64,000 bases of DNA from Leucobacter sp. cx-328 (GCF_014530035.1 NZ_JACVMX010000003.1:186001-250000), one strand, 5' to 3'; positions 42,837 to 51,847 are shown, counted from the first letter of the stretch. Numbers and translations: made by a program. The notes: generated by a model not told the origin, from the letters alone.

Positions 42837-42947
42837 GTGTTACAAGATGAGGATGGAGGGCCTATAGCTAGGCTTGAGGAGTTCGAACCCTACTTGGGTC
42901 AGCAAGTCGCAGGAGAGGGTGTACATGTGGATCACTGGGGACGTTGA
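42837..42947 (+). pseudogene. Short C-terminal-like remnant overlapping the SIR2 gene start
   Basis: From GTG 42837 a 36-codon frame (LQDEDGGPIARLEEFEPYLG, then QQVAGEGVHVDHWGR) runs to a TGA at 42945, overlapping the SIR2 gene start at 42925. It is in the same frame as the 42618-42764 remnant, separated by stops at 42762 and 42831. The sequence composition looks coding. It may be the eroded 3' end of one gene that once lay between the controller and the SIR2 gene. Confidence 0.35.
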
Positions 42948-45900
42948 AATCCCGCAGCCTGTCCTGGACGCGCACGCAAATGGCGACTTGGTCCTTTTTG
43001 TTGGAGCCGGGGCGTCCATGGGTGAACCTTCGAAACTACCGTCCTTCAAACGCCTGGCGGAAATCATGGCAGAGAAGGCTGGGGAGACTTTTTCCGACGA
43101 TGGTGGACTCGACTTCTTCCTCGGGTCTTTGCCCGCGGGTTTCGATACTCACCGCCATGTTCGTGACGAAATCGCAGGTGGATCAGCGAAATACAACCCG
43201 ATCCACACGGCCATCGTGCAACTCGCTGCGACAAGTGGGATGTTTCGGATCGTCACAACAAACTTTGATTTGCATCTCGAAAGTGCTGCTACAGACGCCG
43301 GCGTCAGCCCGGATGATATCTGGCACAGTCCCGCGCTACCCATCGGTTCAGACTATGAAGGGCTCGTGTACTTGCACGGGTCCGTCCGTCGCCCACCGGA
43401 GGAGCTCATTGTCACGGACCGTGACTTCGGCCGGGCCTACATCACAGAGGCCTGGGCCACGCGATTCCTGTTGCCGATGTTCGATAAGCGCACGGTGGTT
43501 TTCGTCGGATACAGTCACGAGGACACCATCATGCGGTACCTCGCGCTCGGGCTTCCGTCCAACACCCGCCGATATGCGTTCACCAATGACGGAAGCGATC
43601 CGAAGTGGAAGCACCTTGAAATCACTCCCCTCACTTACACGCTTCGCGGAGAATACGACCACGGCAACCTCGAAGACGCTCTGACCACGTGGGCCAAGCG
43701 CGCCACGATGGGAGCGCTCGAGCACGATGCTCGAGTCCGGGAGATCATCGAGGGCGAGTCGACGACCCTCCCTCTACCCGAGCGCGACTACCTGATCTCG
43801 CAGATCGAGACCGAGGAAGGGGCCCGTCGCTTTGCCGCGAGTGTAACCGAGCACCGCTGGTTGCGTTGGCTCGAAGATACAGATGTCTTCAAGAGTCTCT
43901 TCCACGGCGGATCGGCCTCGACTCCGGGCAGCATCCTTGCCCAGTGGTACGCAACATTCATCGAGAATCCCGAGACGAGCGATCTCGCACTCCACACGGT
44001 GCAGCGCCTCGGACGACGATTCTCTGACAGTCTCCTCCTCTCCGTAGCGCTCGCGACCGAAGCGCTCTTCCGAGTCGATCCAACCAGGGCCGCACGATGG
44101 CGCGTGCTCTTGATGACCTCCATCGAAGGACATACAGCCCCAGGAGATCCGGGGCCCGCGCTTCGCTTCGGGCGCGGGGGGATTTCGAACACTCGTGCTG
44201 TCGTCCGGTCCCTGCTGCGCCCCTACCTGGCGCTGAAACGGGGCTGGCTACAGAATGACGAAAGGAATTCTCCGCCGAGCGCCGACCTCGAATGGACGGT
44301 CAAACCGCGGGATCTACACAAGATCGTGACCGAGCACGCGATAGCCGTAACCCTTGATGACGCTCGAACCCTCAGCTTCTTCGAAGAGGCGCTCCACAGC
44401 GCATACGACCTTATCGCGGCATACAACGGAGCCACAGAACACGCCAGCTTCCGTTTCAGCAGAAGCAGAATCGAGGAGCAGCCCCCGCGTCAGATCAATC
44501 ACATCGACTCCGTGATCGACGGGCTTCGGCTTGTCGGGGAGCGTCTTATCCATGACATGCCCGGTCTGCCTGATCGGTGGTGGCTATTCGAGCGCGTCCT
44601 GTTCCGCAGGCTGGCGCTTCATCTCATCGCAGAGGACCCTCACCGCTCCGCAGACGACAAGATTGCTTGGCTGACGGCCCGACAAACTGTTTTCCTCAGC
44701 GGCGTAAAGCACGAGGTTTTCCGAATCCTCGCCGAAAATATCGCGGTAGCAGGCGCTGTGCAGCGTGCGGCAGTGCTCGACGAAGTGCGTCGCGGACCAC
44801 AGTTTCCCACGGGTGTCGAGGACGTCGAGCGGCACATCGCCTACAGCAAGTTCAATGTTTTGATCTGGCTCACGCGTGCAGCACCGGAATGGGCGGAGGC
44901 GGCAGCCGAAATCGCGGCGATCCGTGCCGAGTATTCCTACTTTGCCGAGCGCGATGAGCCCGACCAGGACTTCACGACAAGCACTGGAACGTGGGGCGGA
45001 GTGCTCCCCATGGAACCCGAGGATTTCATTGGGATGGTCGAAAAAGACGGGGCCGATGTCGCACTGACCTCGGTGTTGGCTCGGGACTACTCCGAGCGCA
45101 ACTTCAATGAGCCCACCTGGGACGACGCTCTCAATCTGTTCAGTCGTGTGGCGCGTGAAGACGCAGCGTCCGGTCTTCAGATCCTGGAGCAATTGCAATC
45201 GCTCGACGAGGAAAAGCAAGGGCAGATTCGGAACGAGCTTGTTTCCGGCTGGGCCGAAGCAGTTATGGACGAGGCGATGAGAGTGAGCGTCATGAATGCA
45301 CTCTCCCACGACTCGATACTCGCTGGCTCTCGACGGGCAGTGGCGCAGTTCTTACTCGGCCAGATCCGTCAGATCGTCGATTCTGGCGCATCGACATCCG
45401 CGGACCGCCTGCGTACACTTGCACGGGATCTGCTCGCGAAGAACGAAGACGACGAGGTCGAGCTCCCCGTCGGATACGACGGGCCGATGCTCGCTTTGAA
45501 CTCCTGGCCAGGTGAGCTCACCATGTATTGGCTGACCGAGATCGACCGGCGATGGCGCAGTGATCGCGACGGTTGGGTTGGCCTGAACGGCGACGAAAGC
45601 ACCGCGCTTATTACACTGCTCACGCGCGCAAATCTGTCGGCAGCGACCGCCCCTGCTATCGCCGGCCAGCTCTTCTTTCTTTTCGCCGCTGACGAAGTTT
45701 TCACCACAGACAACGTCATCCCACTGTTCACCGATTCGACCGCGATGGTCGGAGTCTGGAAGGCATACCTCTACGGTGCGCGCGTCAACGACCGGATGCT
45801 GAGGAACGGCATGTTCGCCGCGCTGTTGGGTATGTGGGAACGGCTGTCCGACCTCGATGACGAGTCTCTGGTTCGGCGATTTCTTTCCCTGGCTGCTTCT

Positions 45901-46437
45901 ATCGCCGCGTACGCAGGAATCTCAAAATTGGAGCGCAGACAACTGTGCATTAAGAGCGTCACCGCTGAGAACGGCGCTCATGCATCTAGCTTTGCCGAGG
46001 AGGTCGGCCGAGACTTGACGTCGGGTGTGGAGGACGGAGAAGCAGCTTGGGACACCTGGCTACGAGCACATCTGGAAGACCGCTTGAACGGCGTGCCTCG
46101 AGAACCCGAGGCTGCGGAATTGGCTGCATGGGCTGATGTAGTTCCGTTGCTCGGGTCACGCGTGCCAGAGGGAATTGCAGCGTTTCACGGCCGCGCACCG
46201 GGATTAGACGCGGACAACTCCGCCGTCGACATTCCCGGCGACGCTCTCAGCGCTCACGGGCCGGCGCTCGTTGAGTTCTTAGCGGAGCGGGTGACAAACA
46301 GTGAGTCGAACAACATGATGCTCGCCTACCGAATCAACGAAATAGTCGAGAGCGCCAGCGCGTCCCTCTCACCGGAAGAAGTCGTTCCGCTGGTGACTGC
46401 TGCGCATGAGAAGGGCTACCTGAATGCCGAAATCTAG
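42925..46437 (+). CDS. SIR2-domain defence protein with large C-terminal domain (SIR2-DUF4020-like)
   Basis: A 1170-residue protein from ATG 42925, with AGGAGAGG upstream. Residues about 20-230 are a SIR2-like NAD-binding domain: LVLFVGAGASMGE near 23, TTNFDLHLE near 111, LVYLHGSVRRP near 149 with the putative catalytic His, and VFVGYSHEDTIMRYL near 190. The remaining 900 residues are helical, without repeats, membrane helices or a recognised nuclease motif; the end resembles DUF4020. Phage-defence SIR2 proteins deplete NAD+ on infection, usually sensing phage through such C-terminal regions. It follows a controller-like regulator and is convergent with a HEPN-like gene. Confidence 0.85.
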   Translation: MWITGDVEIPQPVLDAHANGDLVLFVGAGASMGEPSKLPSFKRLAEIMAEKAGETFSDDGGLDFFLGSLPAGFDTHRHVRDEIAGGSAKYNPIHTAIVQLAATSGMFRIVTTNFDLHLESAATDAGVSPDDIWHSPALPIGSDYEGLVYLHGSVRRPPEELIVTDRDFGRAYITEAWATRFLLPMFDKRTVVFVGYSHEDTIMRYLALGLPSNTRRYAFTNDGSDPKWKHLEITPLTYTLRGEYDHGNLEDALTTWAKRATMGALEHDARVREIIEGESTTLPLPERDYLISQIETEEGARRFAASVTEHRWLRWLEDTDVFKSLFHGGSASTPGSILAQWYATFIENPETSDLALHTVQRLGRRFSDSLLLSVALATEALFRVDPTRAARWRVLLMTSIEGHTAPGDPGPALRFGRGGISNTRAVVRSLLRPYLALKRGWLQNDERNSPPSADLEWTVKPRDLHKIVTEHAIAVTLDDARTLSFFEEALHSAYDLIAAYNGATEHASFRFSRSRIEEQPPRQINHIDSVIDGLRLVGERLIHDMPGLPDRWWLFERVLFRRLALHLIAEDPHRSADDKIAWLTARQTVFLSGVKHEVFRILAENIAVAGAVQRAAVLDEVRRGPQFPTGVEDVERHIAYSKFNVLIWLTRAAPEWAEAAAEIAAIRAEYSYFAERDEPDQDFTTSTGTWGGVLPMEPEDFIGMVEKDGADVALTSVLARDYSERNFNEPTWDDALNLFSRVAREDAASGLQILEQLQSLDEEKQGQIRNELVSGWAEAVMDEAMRVSVMNALSHDSILAGSRRAVAQFLLGQIRQIVDSGASTSADRLRTLARDLLAKNEDDEVELPVGYDGPMLALNSWPGELTMYWLTEIDRRWRSDRDGWVGLNGDESTALITLLTRANLSAATAPAIAGQLFFLFAADEVFTTDNVIPLFTDSTAMVGVWKAYLYGARVNDRMLRNGMFAALLGMWERLSDLDDESLVRRFLSLAASIAAYAGISKLERRQLCIKSVTAENGAHASSFAEEVGRDLTSGVEDGEAAWDTWLRAHLEDRLNGVPREPEAAELAAWADVVPLLGSRVPEGIAAFHGRAPGLDADNSAVDIPGDALSAHGPALVEFLAERVTNSESNNMMLAYRINEIVESASASLSPEEVVPLVTAAHEKGYLNAEI

Positions 46438-46453
46438 CGTTCGGCCGATTGCT

Positions 46454-47704
46454 CTAGAGTTCGGTTACAGCAGATTCGGGCTTTAGAAAGAGGGATGGCC
46501 CATACTGGGAGAGCACCCAATGCCCGGACTCCCACTCCGCAGCCGTGCTCCCGCTGTCATCAACTCGAACCCAGCGCAGATCGGTGCGATACATGGTGCC
46601 GCTCACAAGCAACTCGACGTCAGTGTGCGCAACTGCCGCAGCAACGTGACGTACGCGCAGGATTGCCCATTCTGATAGTTCAAGTGCCCCATACAGGTCT
46701 TTGGCGAGGACGGCGAGCTTGCCCACTGATGACCGGGCGCCTCCAAGTTCCATGAAGTGAGCTCCGACCGGCCCCCACCGTCGCTTCTCCCAACTCTCTA
46801 GAAATTCTCTAGAGGTCTGCACGACCTCGGACGCTGGCTCAGCCGCGGGGCCGGGCTCGTACTCGTAGGGCTGCCATTCTTCGATTCGAAACTTTTGGTC
46901 TTGGGTATCTTTCCATTGACGCAACGACTCGCGCAATGTGGGTGTCGGCTCCCCGGGTTTGGCTTTATGCTCTCGTGAGTCCGCCCAATCGGCGACGGCA
47001 AAGAGACGGTTCCACGCTTTGGTAGCGACGACCTCATTATCAAAATTAACCAGGGTGCCGTGTACGATGCCGTTGCGGAACAGCTCAGTCACTTCCGTGT
47101 CGTCGGTCTTGTAGAACCCTTTGAGGAAGGACTGGTGAGCGTGACTCAGGCCCAGGTGGTGGCCCGCTACGCTATCCCAGGCCACCATGTCCTCCGCAGG
47201 GCGGGTGTGGAGTCCTTGACGGACTGCCGTGTCGAGATCATTGACGAATCCGTCCATCACGGAAAGAACCACCAACACTGTGCTGTAGTAGCGGCCAGCC
47301 TCGTAGTCGGCGAGCGCTTTCTGGAGCAAGCCAATGCGCGGCCGCATCGCGTCGAAGCGTTGTAGGCGTCGGAGCAGGAGCGCGATCCGGCCGTCTTCCT
47401 TGTAGTAGCTGATAAGGCGCGCTTCGGCCGCATCAGAATCGTCGGCATCGATGACGTGCTCAATCGCAGGCAGATTCAAGTCGCCAGTGAATACCCAATT
47501 GCGCGTTCCAAGTAGCTCATAGAACGCGTCAACAATCCCAGTGATGCGTTTGTGCTCGCGCTCAAGCTCCTTGACTTGCTTCCGCTGCTCCTTAGGCAGC
47601 AGGACACCGAAGAGCTTGAACGCCGCGAGTTGCTTATCCAGCTCTTGGACCGAAGGAAGATCTCGAGCGGAACCGTACGGGCTCATCTTAGGAGCGACTG
47701 CCAT
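46454..47704 (-). CDS. Hypothetical protein with HEPN-like RNGIVH motif
   Basis: A 416-residue soluble protein. The central helical region contains TVLVVLSVMDGFVNDLDTAV, LKGFYKTDDTEVTELF, then RNGIVHGTLVNFDNEVVATK at about residues 210-230. R-N-x-x-x-H is the HEPN RNase pattern (R-x4-6-H), and the flanking helices fit a HEPN-type fold. The C-terminal third (about 290-416) is unrecognised, with an all-beta end (VELLVSGTMYRTDLRWVRVD). No partner nucleotidyltransferase is visible. It is convergent with the SIR2 gene, 16 bases between stops. RNase activity is an inference from the motif only. Confidence 0.65.
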   Translation of the reverse strand: MAVAPKMSPYGSARDLPSVQELDKQLAAFKLFGVLLPKEQRKQVKELEREHKRITGIVDAFYELLGTRNWVFTGDLNLPAIEHVIDADDSDAAEARLISYYKEDGRIALLLRRLQRFDAMRPRIGLLQKALADYEAGRYYSTVLVVLSVMDGFVNDLDTAVRQGLHTRPAEDMVAWDSVAGHHLGLSHAHQSFLKGFYKTDDTEVTELFRNGIVHGTLVNFDNEVVATKAWNRLFAVADWADSREHKAKPGEPTPTLRESLRQWKDTQDQKFRIEEWQPYEYEPGPAAEPASEVVQTSREFLESWEKRRWGPVGAHFMELGGARSSVGKLAVLAKDLYGALELSEWAILRVRHVAAAVAHTDVELLVSGTMYRTDLRWVRVDDSGSTAAEWESGHWVLSQYGPSLFLKPESAVTEL

Positions 47705-48049
47705 GGTGATGATGATAGCGAATCACTATGCCCCTCCGGGACGCAACGCGATGGTGAGCTCAATCCACACACTCGTGTGCACCGGCCACTGGGTGACGAT
47801 GTTATTGAGACTTCAGCATCGATCTATTTCAAATGGCGGTTTGGACGGTGAATACCCCCGCAATCTATGCAAAACGCAGACAACAAGGAGAGCTTAACGC
47901 TGGCGATAACGGTGAGGTTGAACCCACGGCACCCCTCACAGTGCGACGAGCGCATTTCTTACCGCTGAACAGGTGTTTGCTTATCAATCCAGGTTGACTT
48001 GGCTCAAAGCCATTGAATGGAGCACTACAACTGAACAGGCGGGGTTCTC
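47705..48049. other. Intergenic region between HEPN-like and hypothetical genes
   Basis: About 345 bases of divergent promoter region. A weak plus-strand frame (from a GTG near 47850, reading NTPAIYAKRRQQGELNAGDN) lacks a ribosome-binding site and ends within 150 bases. Two short CTGAACAGG repeats occur near 47966 and 48030. I can assign no gene or operator. Confidence 0.4.
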
Positions 48050-48940
48050 ATGACCTCAGTAACGCAGCGCATCGCGCAGTACAACAAAGAAGTGGGCCAG
48101 CGACGCTGCGGGCTGGTGAACCCGAAGCTGTTGACAGTGACGCAGTTCGACGACGGGCTCGGATCGCTTGATCACAGAGTCGAGAACCAGCACGCCGGCG
48201 CTATCGGCATGGTGGTCAACTATCTCAGCCGGTTAGCGGATATCCGCCTCGGCCCTGACGACAGTCCTTTGCAGCTGGCCAGCGAAGCCGTCTGCGGGTC
48301 GCTGTTCGGAACACGACGCCCTCGGGACTCGGGCACTCACGCATCCACGAAAGAAGAAGCCGCCCACGCAGCACTCAACCTGAACATACTGGAACATGAG
48401 GACGGTAGCGAGACCTTTGTCATGGATGACGATGCCGTTCGAATCGCATGCGAGTTGGCAGTCTGCGATCCCGCGATACACCTGGGCTCAGATTGCTCCA
48501 CCTTGCGCGCGCCGGATGAAACGACGACATCTCACACCCTGACCATGGTCGAGAGATCACAGCATTTCTTCGAGGATTACGGGCCTGGTCTGGATGTTGG
48601 TTTCTTCTTCGTTGACGAGGACGACGAGGAAATGCGTGCAGACGGTGGGCGCGGCGGATACAATATCTTCTTCGGCGATGGAGACGGCGAGTTCTTGATC
48701 GAAGACACCCTGTGGAGTTTCGACGCCTCAGCCTCGAGACCGAACAAGGACCATTTGCTGCAGCTGCTCGTTCACCACTTGATGGGCAAGCAGTCAGGGC
48801 TCCCCCAGTTCACGACGCAGACTCACATCGGAGTCTTCAACCCGCGACTGAATACTATGTATCGGTTGACCGTCGATGAGATTCCCGACGATGTGATCGA
48901 GATTGTCCGGCGCGACATCATGGGCAACGCATTGTGGTGA
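48050..48940 (+). CDS. Unrecognised defence-island protein
   Basis: A 296-residue protein I cannot assign. It starts MTSVTQRIAQYNKEVGQRRC and ends in NPRLNTMYRLTVDEIPDDVI followed by EIVRRDIMGNALW. A highly acidic segment at about residues 180-225 (FFFVDEDDEEMRADGGRGGY, then NIFFGDGDGEF) could bind metal, but no catalytic motif is clear. There is no signal peptide or membrane helix. It sits between the HEPN-like gene and the DUF262/DUF1524 gene, both defence-type, and the strong inverted repeat 33 bases after its stop may terminate its transcript. Confidence 0.6.
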   Translation: MTSVTQRIAQYNKEVGQRRCGLVNPKLLTVTQFDDGLGSLDHRVENQHAGAIGMVVNYLSRLADIRLGPDDSPLQLASEAVCGSLFGTRRPRDSGTHASTKEEAAHAALNLNILEHEDGSETFVMDDDAVRIACELAVCDPAIHLGSDCSTLRAPDETTTSHTLTMVERSQHFFEDYGPGLDVGFFFVDEDDEEMRADGGRGGYNIFFGDGDGEFLIEDTLWSFDASASRPNKDHLLQLLVHHLMGKQSGLPQFTTQTHIGVFNPRLNTMYRLTVDEIPDDVIEIVRRDIMGNALW

Positions 48941-49270
48941 TAGGCAGTCGGGTTACTCCCCGACTGCGCGACGGGGCCTGATGCGCGTTTAGGTCGAACA
49001 CTGTCACCTAAACGTACATCAGGCCCCACGGCTCTAAAGGTGCTCCACGCCTTGGACCTAGAAGACGCGGCCGTGACCGGCGGAGCACGTGCGCTCGTAG
49101 CCGATGCTCAGAACCACGTCACGGGGGCCTGTGCAAACCGGAGCCGGCTAAATCATCATTTACTCATCGAAGGGCAGGGCATCTGTAGCCGTACCCCGCG
49201 CGCAGCTGCGCCTCGCTGTAGCCGTAGTAGTTCGTGGATCACTGGGTGCCCCTTCGGCGCTCGGGACTGA
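48941..49270. other. Intergenic region with long inverted repeat
   Basis: Apart from the inverted repeat, a plus-strand open stretch (LHALDLEDAAVTGGARALVA) at 49040-49270 lacks a ribosome-binding site and runs into the DUF262 gene end. It might be a decayed fragment, but I see no transposase or other recognisable domain. Confidence 0.4.
48973..49027. repeat. 22-bp imperfect inverted repeat (hairpin or mobile element remnant)
   Basis: Two 22-base arms (GGGGCCTGATG then CGCGTTTAGGT; ACCTAAACGTA then CATCAGGCCCC) pair with only a two-base mismatch around an 11-base loop. They lie in the 330-base gap between the unrecognised gene and the DUF262 gene. The length exceeds a usual terminator, and no T-run follows. 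A terminator or a remnant of an insertion sequence end are both possible. Confidence 0.75.
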
Positions 49271-51274
49271 TTAGATCTCGAGGTCGAGAAGGCGGGTTCC
49301 GTCCCAGCTCCAGTTCGAGGCACCGTGGAAGTTGCTGGACTGGCTAATCTTAGCTCCGCTGCGCTCCTTGAGCACCTTAGTGAGCGGGCCAAGCGACCAC
49401 TCAGCTCCTTCGAAAAGCACCTTGGAATCACTGACGACGTGAGCGGTAAGCATCGGGTTCGCGATGAACTCGATAGTCTCTCCGATGAGCTGATTCAGCG
49501 TCTCGCGTGAGGCAAACTGCGCGGAAGCTCGATCGTTCTGATTCCAGTTACTTGCCCTCTTGAAGCGAGCCGGAAGTTCGAGGATCTGTTGCAGTAGCAG
49601 ATTGATGATGTAATCGCGTCGACGCCGGATCGCGGGTCCGTCCCACACTTCGCGGTCGAGGATGCGATTCTGAGTGACCTGCAGGCCAGACTGGCCTTCG
49701 TAGGTCTTCTTTTTCTCAGGGAATCCCTTGTTGCCGAGCTCCTGGTTGTGGCGGATCAGCGTGATGTTGCCAATGTTGTTCACTAGCTCCTGGTGAACTT
49801 CTTCAGCTTCGTCGCCGAGAGCTCGGGTCCAGTCCGCACTAAGCTTCTGCGGCATGATGTGCTCGAGCTGCAAATGTGTGTCATCCCACTGCGGGCGCGA
49901 CTTAGTAAGTGACTCTTCTGCCATCGACAACAGTAGGCGCGGGTAGTTCCTCGAGCGGCCTAGGTTGTAGAAGTTCATGCCCCGAAGACGAGCACCCATC
50001 TCGTCGTCGTTCGGAACACGGAGCGCATACTCCTGAGAAGAGAGTTGGCTATACAGAGTGTCAGAGATGTCCTCTGAGTCGTAGAGCTCAGCAAGTCTAG
50101 AGCCGAGAACGGGATAGAACTTGTTCTCAGCTTGAGTCATGCCAAGCACGCGTCGGCGCAGCAGATAGGTGCGGAACCCGGTGAGCACGCTGATGACTTC
50201 GCCGTCGCTCAGCAGCTTCTCTTCCCAGGCTGCCAAGACTTCCGTCAGATACGAGTACGCAGGATTGACGCCGATCACGTTTAGGTCAGAGATGGCTTGA
50301 TCGACACGATGCACACCAGTTTGTTCAAGACCGCAGATCACGGCGTAGGGGTGAGAGTACCGAACGAAGCTCTCGAAGAGCGCCTCGACACTTCGCCCAC
50401 GCACGATCTCCTTGAAGGAGCCATACAGCTCTTTGTAGTTGCTCTCTCGTGCAACCTTGAAGCTCCGGTGCTGGTCTGCCTGCATCCAGTCGCGAATAAA
50501 CTCGGACAGCTGACCGGGCAGACGCTTTTCGAGAGAAAGCCAATACCCGTTGTACAGTTCAGTCTGCTCCTGACTGCTCTTGCCCATGAGCAGATAGTTG
50601 CGGACGAGATCAGCAAGTGAGAGCGGCTTGCCGAGCGAGTTCATCGACTCGAAGATCTCTTGTGGGTTTTCCCATGGGTTGCGCTCTGGTTCGAGTTGGA
50701 TCGAGATAATACTGAACTTAGAAAGCCCCATCGTCAGCAAATTCTTCTTACGCTCATCGCTCATCGACTCAAGCGCCTTACGGAAAAACTGGTAGTTGTG
50801 GTGAACGGCGGTATTCTTGTGTTTCGCATCGACCTCGCTGCGCAGCACAAGTCGCATATAGGCTTCCCAGTCGGTCTCAACCTGCTTCAACTTGATCTTG
50901 TACTCGACGTCCTCGTCTGCACGATCATTCTGAAGGTATCGTCGCTGGATCTCTGTCTGAAACTTTTCGTCCTCGATGCTATCGCGTAGAGCCATCAAGA
51001 GCAGCATCGTCGTGGTGATGCGTTGCTGGCCGTCAGTAAGGACATACTTGGCGGGAACTCCGAAGCCTGAGTCTTCGACTACGTAGACGATGCTGCCGAA
51101 GAAGTGCTCAGTCCGCACGTTCTTCAGGTTGGAGTCCGTGACCTTTTCGACATCCGCAAGCAGCACCTTGCAATTTTCCGTTGCCCACTCATAGTTACGT
51201 TGGTAGGGCGGGATGAAGAACGTGACGTCGTTGTTTGACAACGAGTCAAGCAGATACATCGGGCTGGCCTTCAT
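49271..51274 (-). CDS. DUF262/DUF1524 protein (GmrSD-like type IV restriction family)
   Basis: A 667-residue protein from ATG 51274 (MKASPMYLLDSLSNNDVTFF), with AGAGGA upstream. The N-terminal DUF262 part has FIPPYQRNYEW and the DGQQR motif near residue 79 (LTDGQQRITTTMLLLMALRD). A central helical region leads to the DUF1524 HNH-like nuclease part near 468 (LQLEHIMPQKLSADW, then NIGNITLIRHNQELGNKGF). A C-terminal 90 residues (SDSKVLFEGAEWSLGPLTKV; ending NWSWDGTRLLDLEI) is of a type often found after such nucleases. GmrSD-type enzymes cut DNA with modified cytosines. Two domains on one polypeptide is usual. Confidence 0.88.
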   Translation of the reverse strand: MKASPMYLLDSLSNNDVTFFIPPYQRNYEWATENCKVLLADVEKVTDSNLKNVRTEHFFGSIVYVVEDSGFGVPAKYVLTDGQQRITTTMLLLMALRDSIEDEKFQTEIQRRYLQNDRADEDVEYKIKLKQVETDWEAYMRLVLRSEVDAKHKNTAVHHNYQFFRKALESMSDERKKNLLTMGLSKFSIISIQLEPERNPWENPQEIFESMNSLGKPLSLADLVRNYLLMGKSSQEQTELYNGYWLSLEKRLPGQLSEFIRDWMQADQHRSFKVARESNYKELYGSFKEIVRGRSVEALFESFVRYSHPYAVICGLEQTGVHRVDQAISDLNVIGVNPAYSYLTEVLAAWEEKLLSDGEVISVLTGFRTYLLRRRVLGMTQAENKFYPVLGSRLAELYDSEDISDTLYSQLSSQEYALRVPNDDEMGARLRGMNFYNLGRSRNYPRLLLSMAEESLTKSRPQWDDTHLQLEHIMPQKLSADWTRALGDEAEEVHQELVNNIGNITLIRHNQELGNKGFPEKKKTYEGQSGLQVTQNRILDREVWDGPAIRRRRDYIINLLLQQILELPARFKRASNWNQNDRASAQFASRETLNQLIGETIEFIANPMLTAHVVSDSKVLFEGAEWSLGPLTKVLKERSGAKISQSSNFHGASNWSWDGTRLLDLEI

Positions 51275-51721
51275 ACAGGAGTTCCTCTTCTTGTTGCTCG
51301 CGCACCAATGATCGGCGAGATTTGTGAGTACACGGGTGGGCCGGGCACAATGCTGCCATTCTCCCACCCGGAGCACGCCTTCTTAGCTTCCACGCCAGGA
51401 AGTACTCAGATTTCAACGTGGACAGGCAACGAAGAAGCTTGACGGCAACTAGAACCCAACGTCTAGGCTCAGTCGTGGAGTATCGCGAGGTCGGGGACCT
51501 GAACGGTGTACCCGTGCGGGTGTCTGCCAACGACGAGTACCGGACGTGCTCGGTGTACGGAGGTGACTGTAGGCCTGACCAGGCTTACAACTCCGACGAG
51601 CACGGCGCGAGGATCCGTTCGTGTGCCCTGAGCATGGCATCCAGAGCCCGGCGGGCACGTCTGAAGACCTGAGGTAGCTCTCCGAGCGTTTCGTCTGAGA
51701 AATGCTCGCGTTAAGATGGCG

Positions 51722-51847
51722 TCAGTCGCCCGAAGGGACGAGCGACTTCGCCAACGCCTCAAGATCTTCGAAATAAAAGATCCGGAGCGCCCGTCCGCTA
51801 CCGAGCTCCAAAATGGAATAGCCGTCTTTGCCATTTAGATCGGACAC
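51722..51847 (-). pseudogene. Short remnant frame, C-terminus-like
   Basis: A 41-residue minus-strand frame from GTG 51847: DLNGKDGYSILELGSGRALR, then IFYFEDLEALAKSLVPSGD. The composition (regular hydrophobic alternation, no Arg/Ser bias) looks truly coding, but the frame upstream is closed by a TGA about 40 bases back and no ribosome-binding site precedes it. It may be the 3' end of a deleted gene or a real small gene. No family is recognised. Confidence 0.4.

Noticed and set aside
42885..42900. A GTTCGAACC motif resembling a tRNA T-arm
   Set aside because: The flanking bases do not form the five-base stem, and no other cloverleaf arms could be drawn on either strand.
49040..49270. A possible transposase fragment beside the long inverted repeat
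   Set aside because: No transposase motif could be read, so a mobile element is not claimed.
51418..51672. A plus-strand 84-codon frame with a plausible middle segment (VVEYREVGDLNGVPVRVSAN)
   Set aside because: The ends are Arg/Ser-rich, there is no ribosome-binding site, and another strand frame in the same place looks equally coding, so neither is supported.
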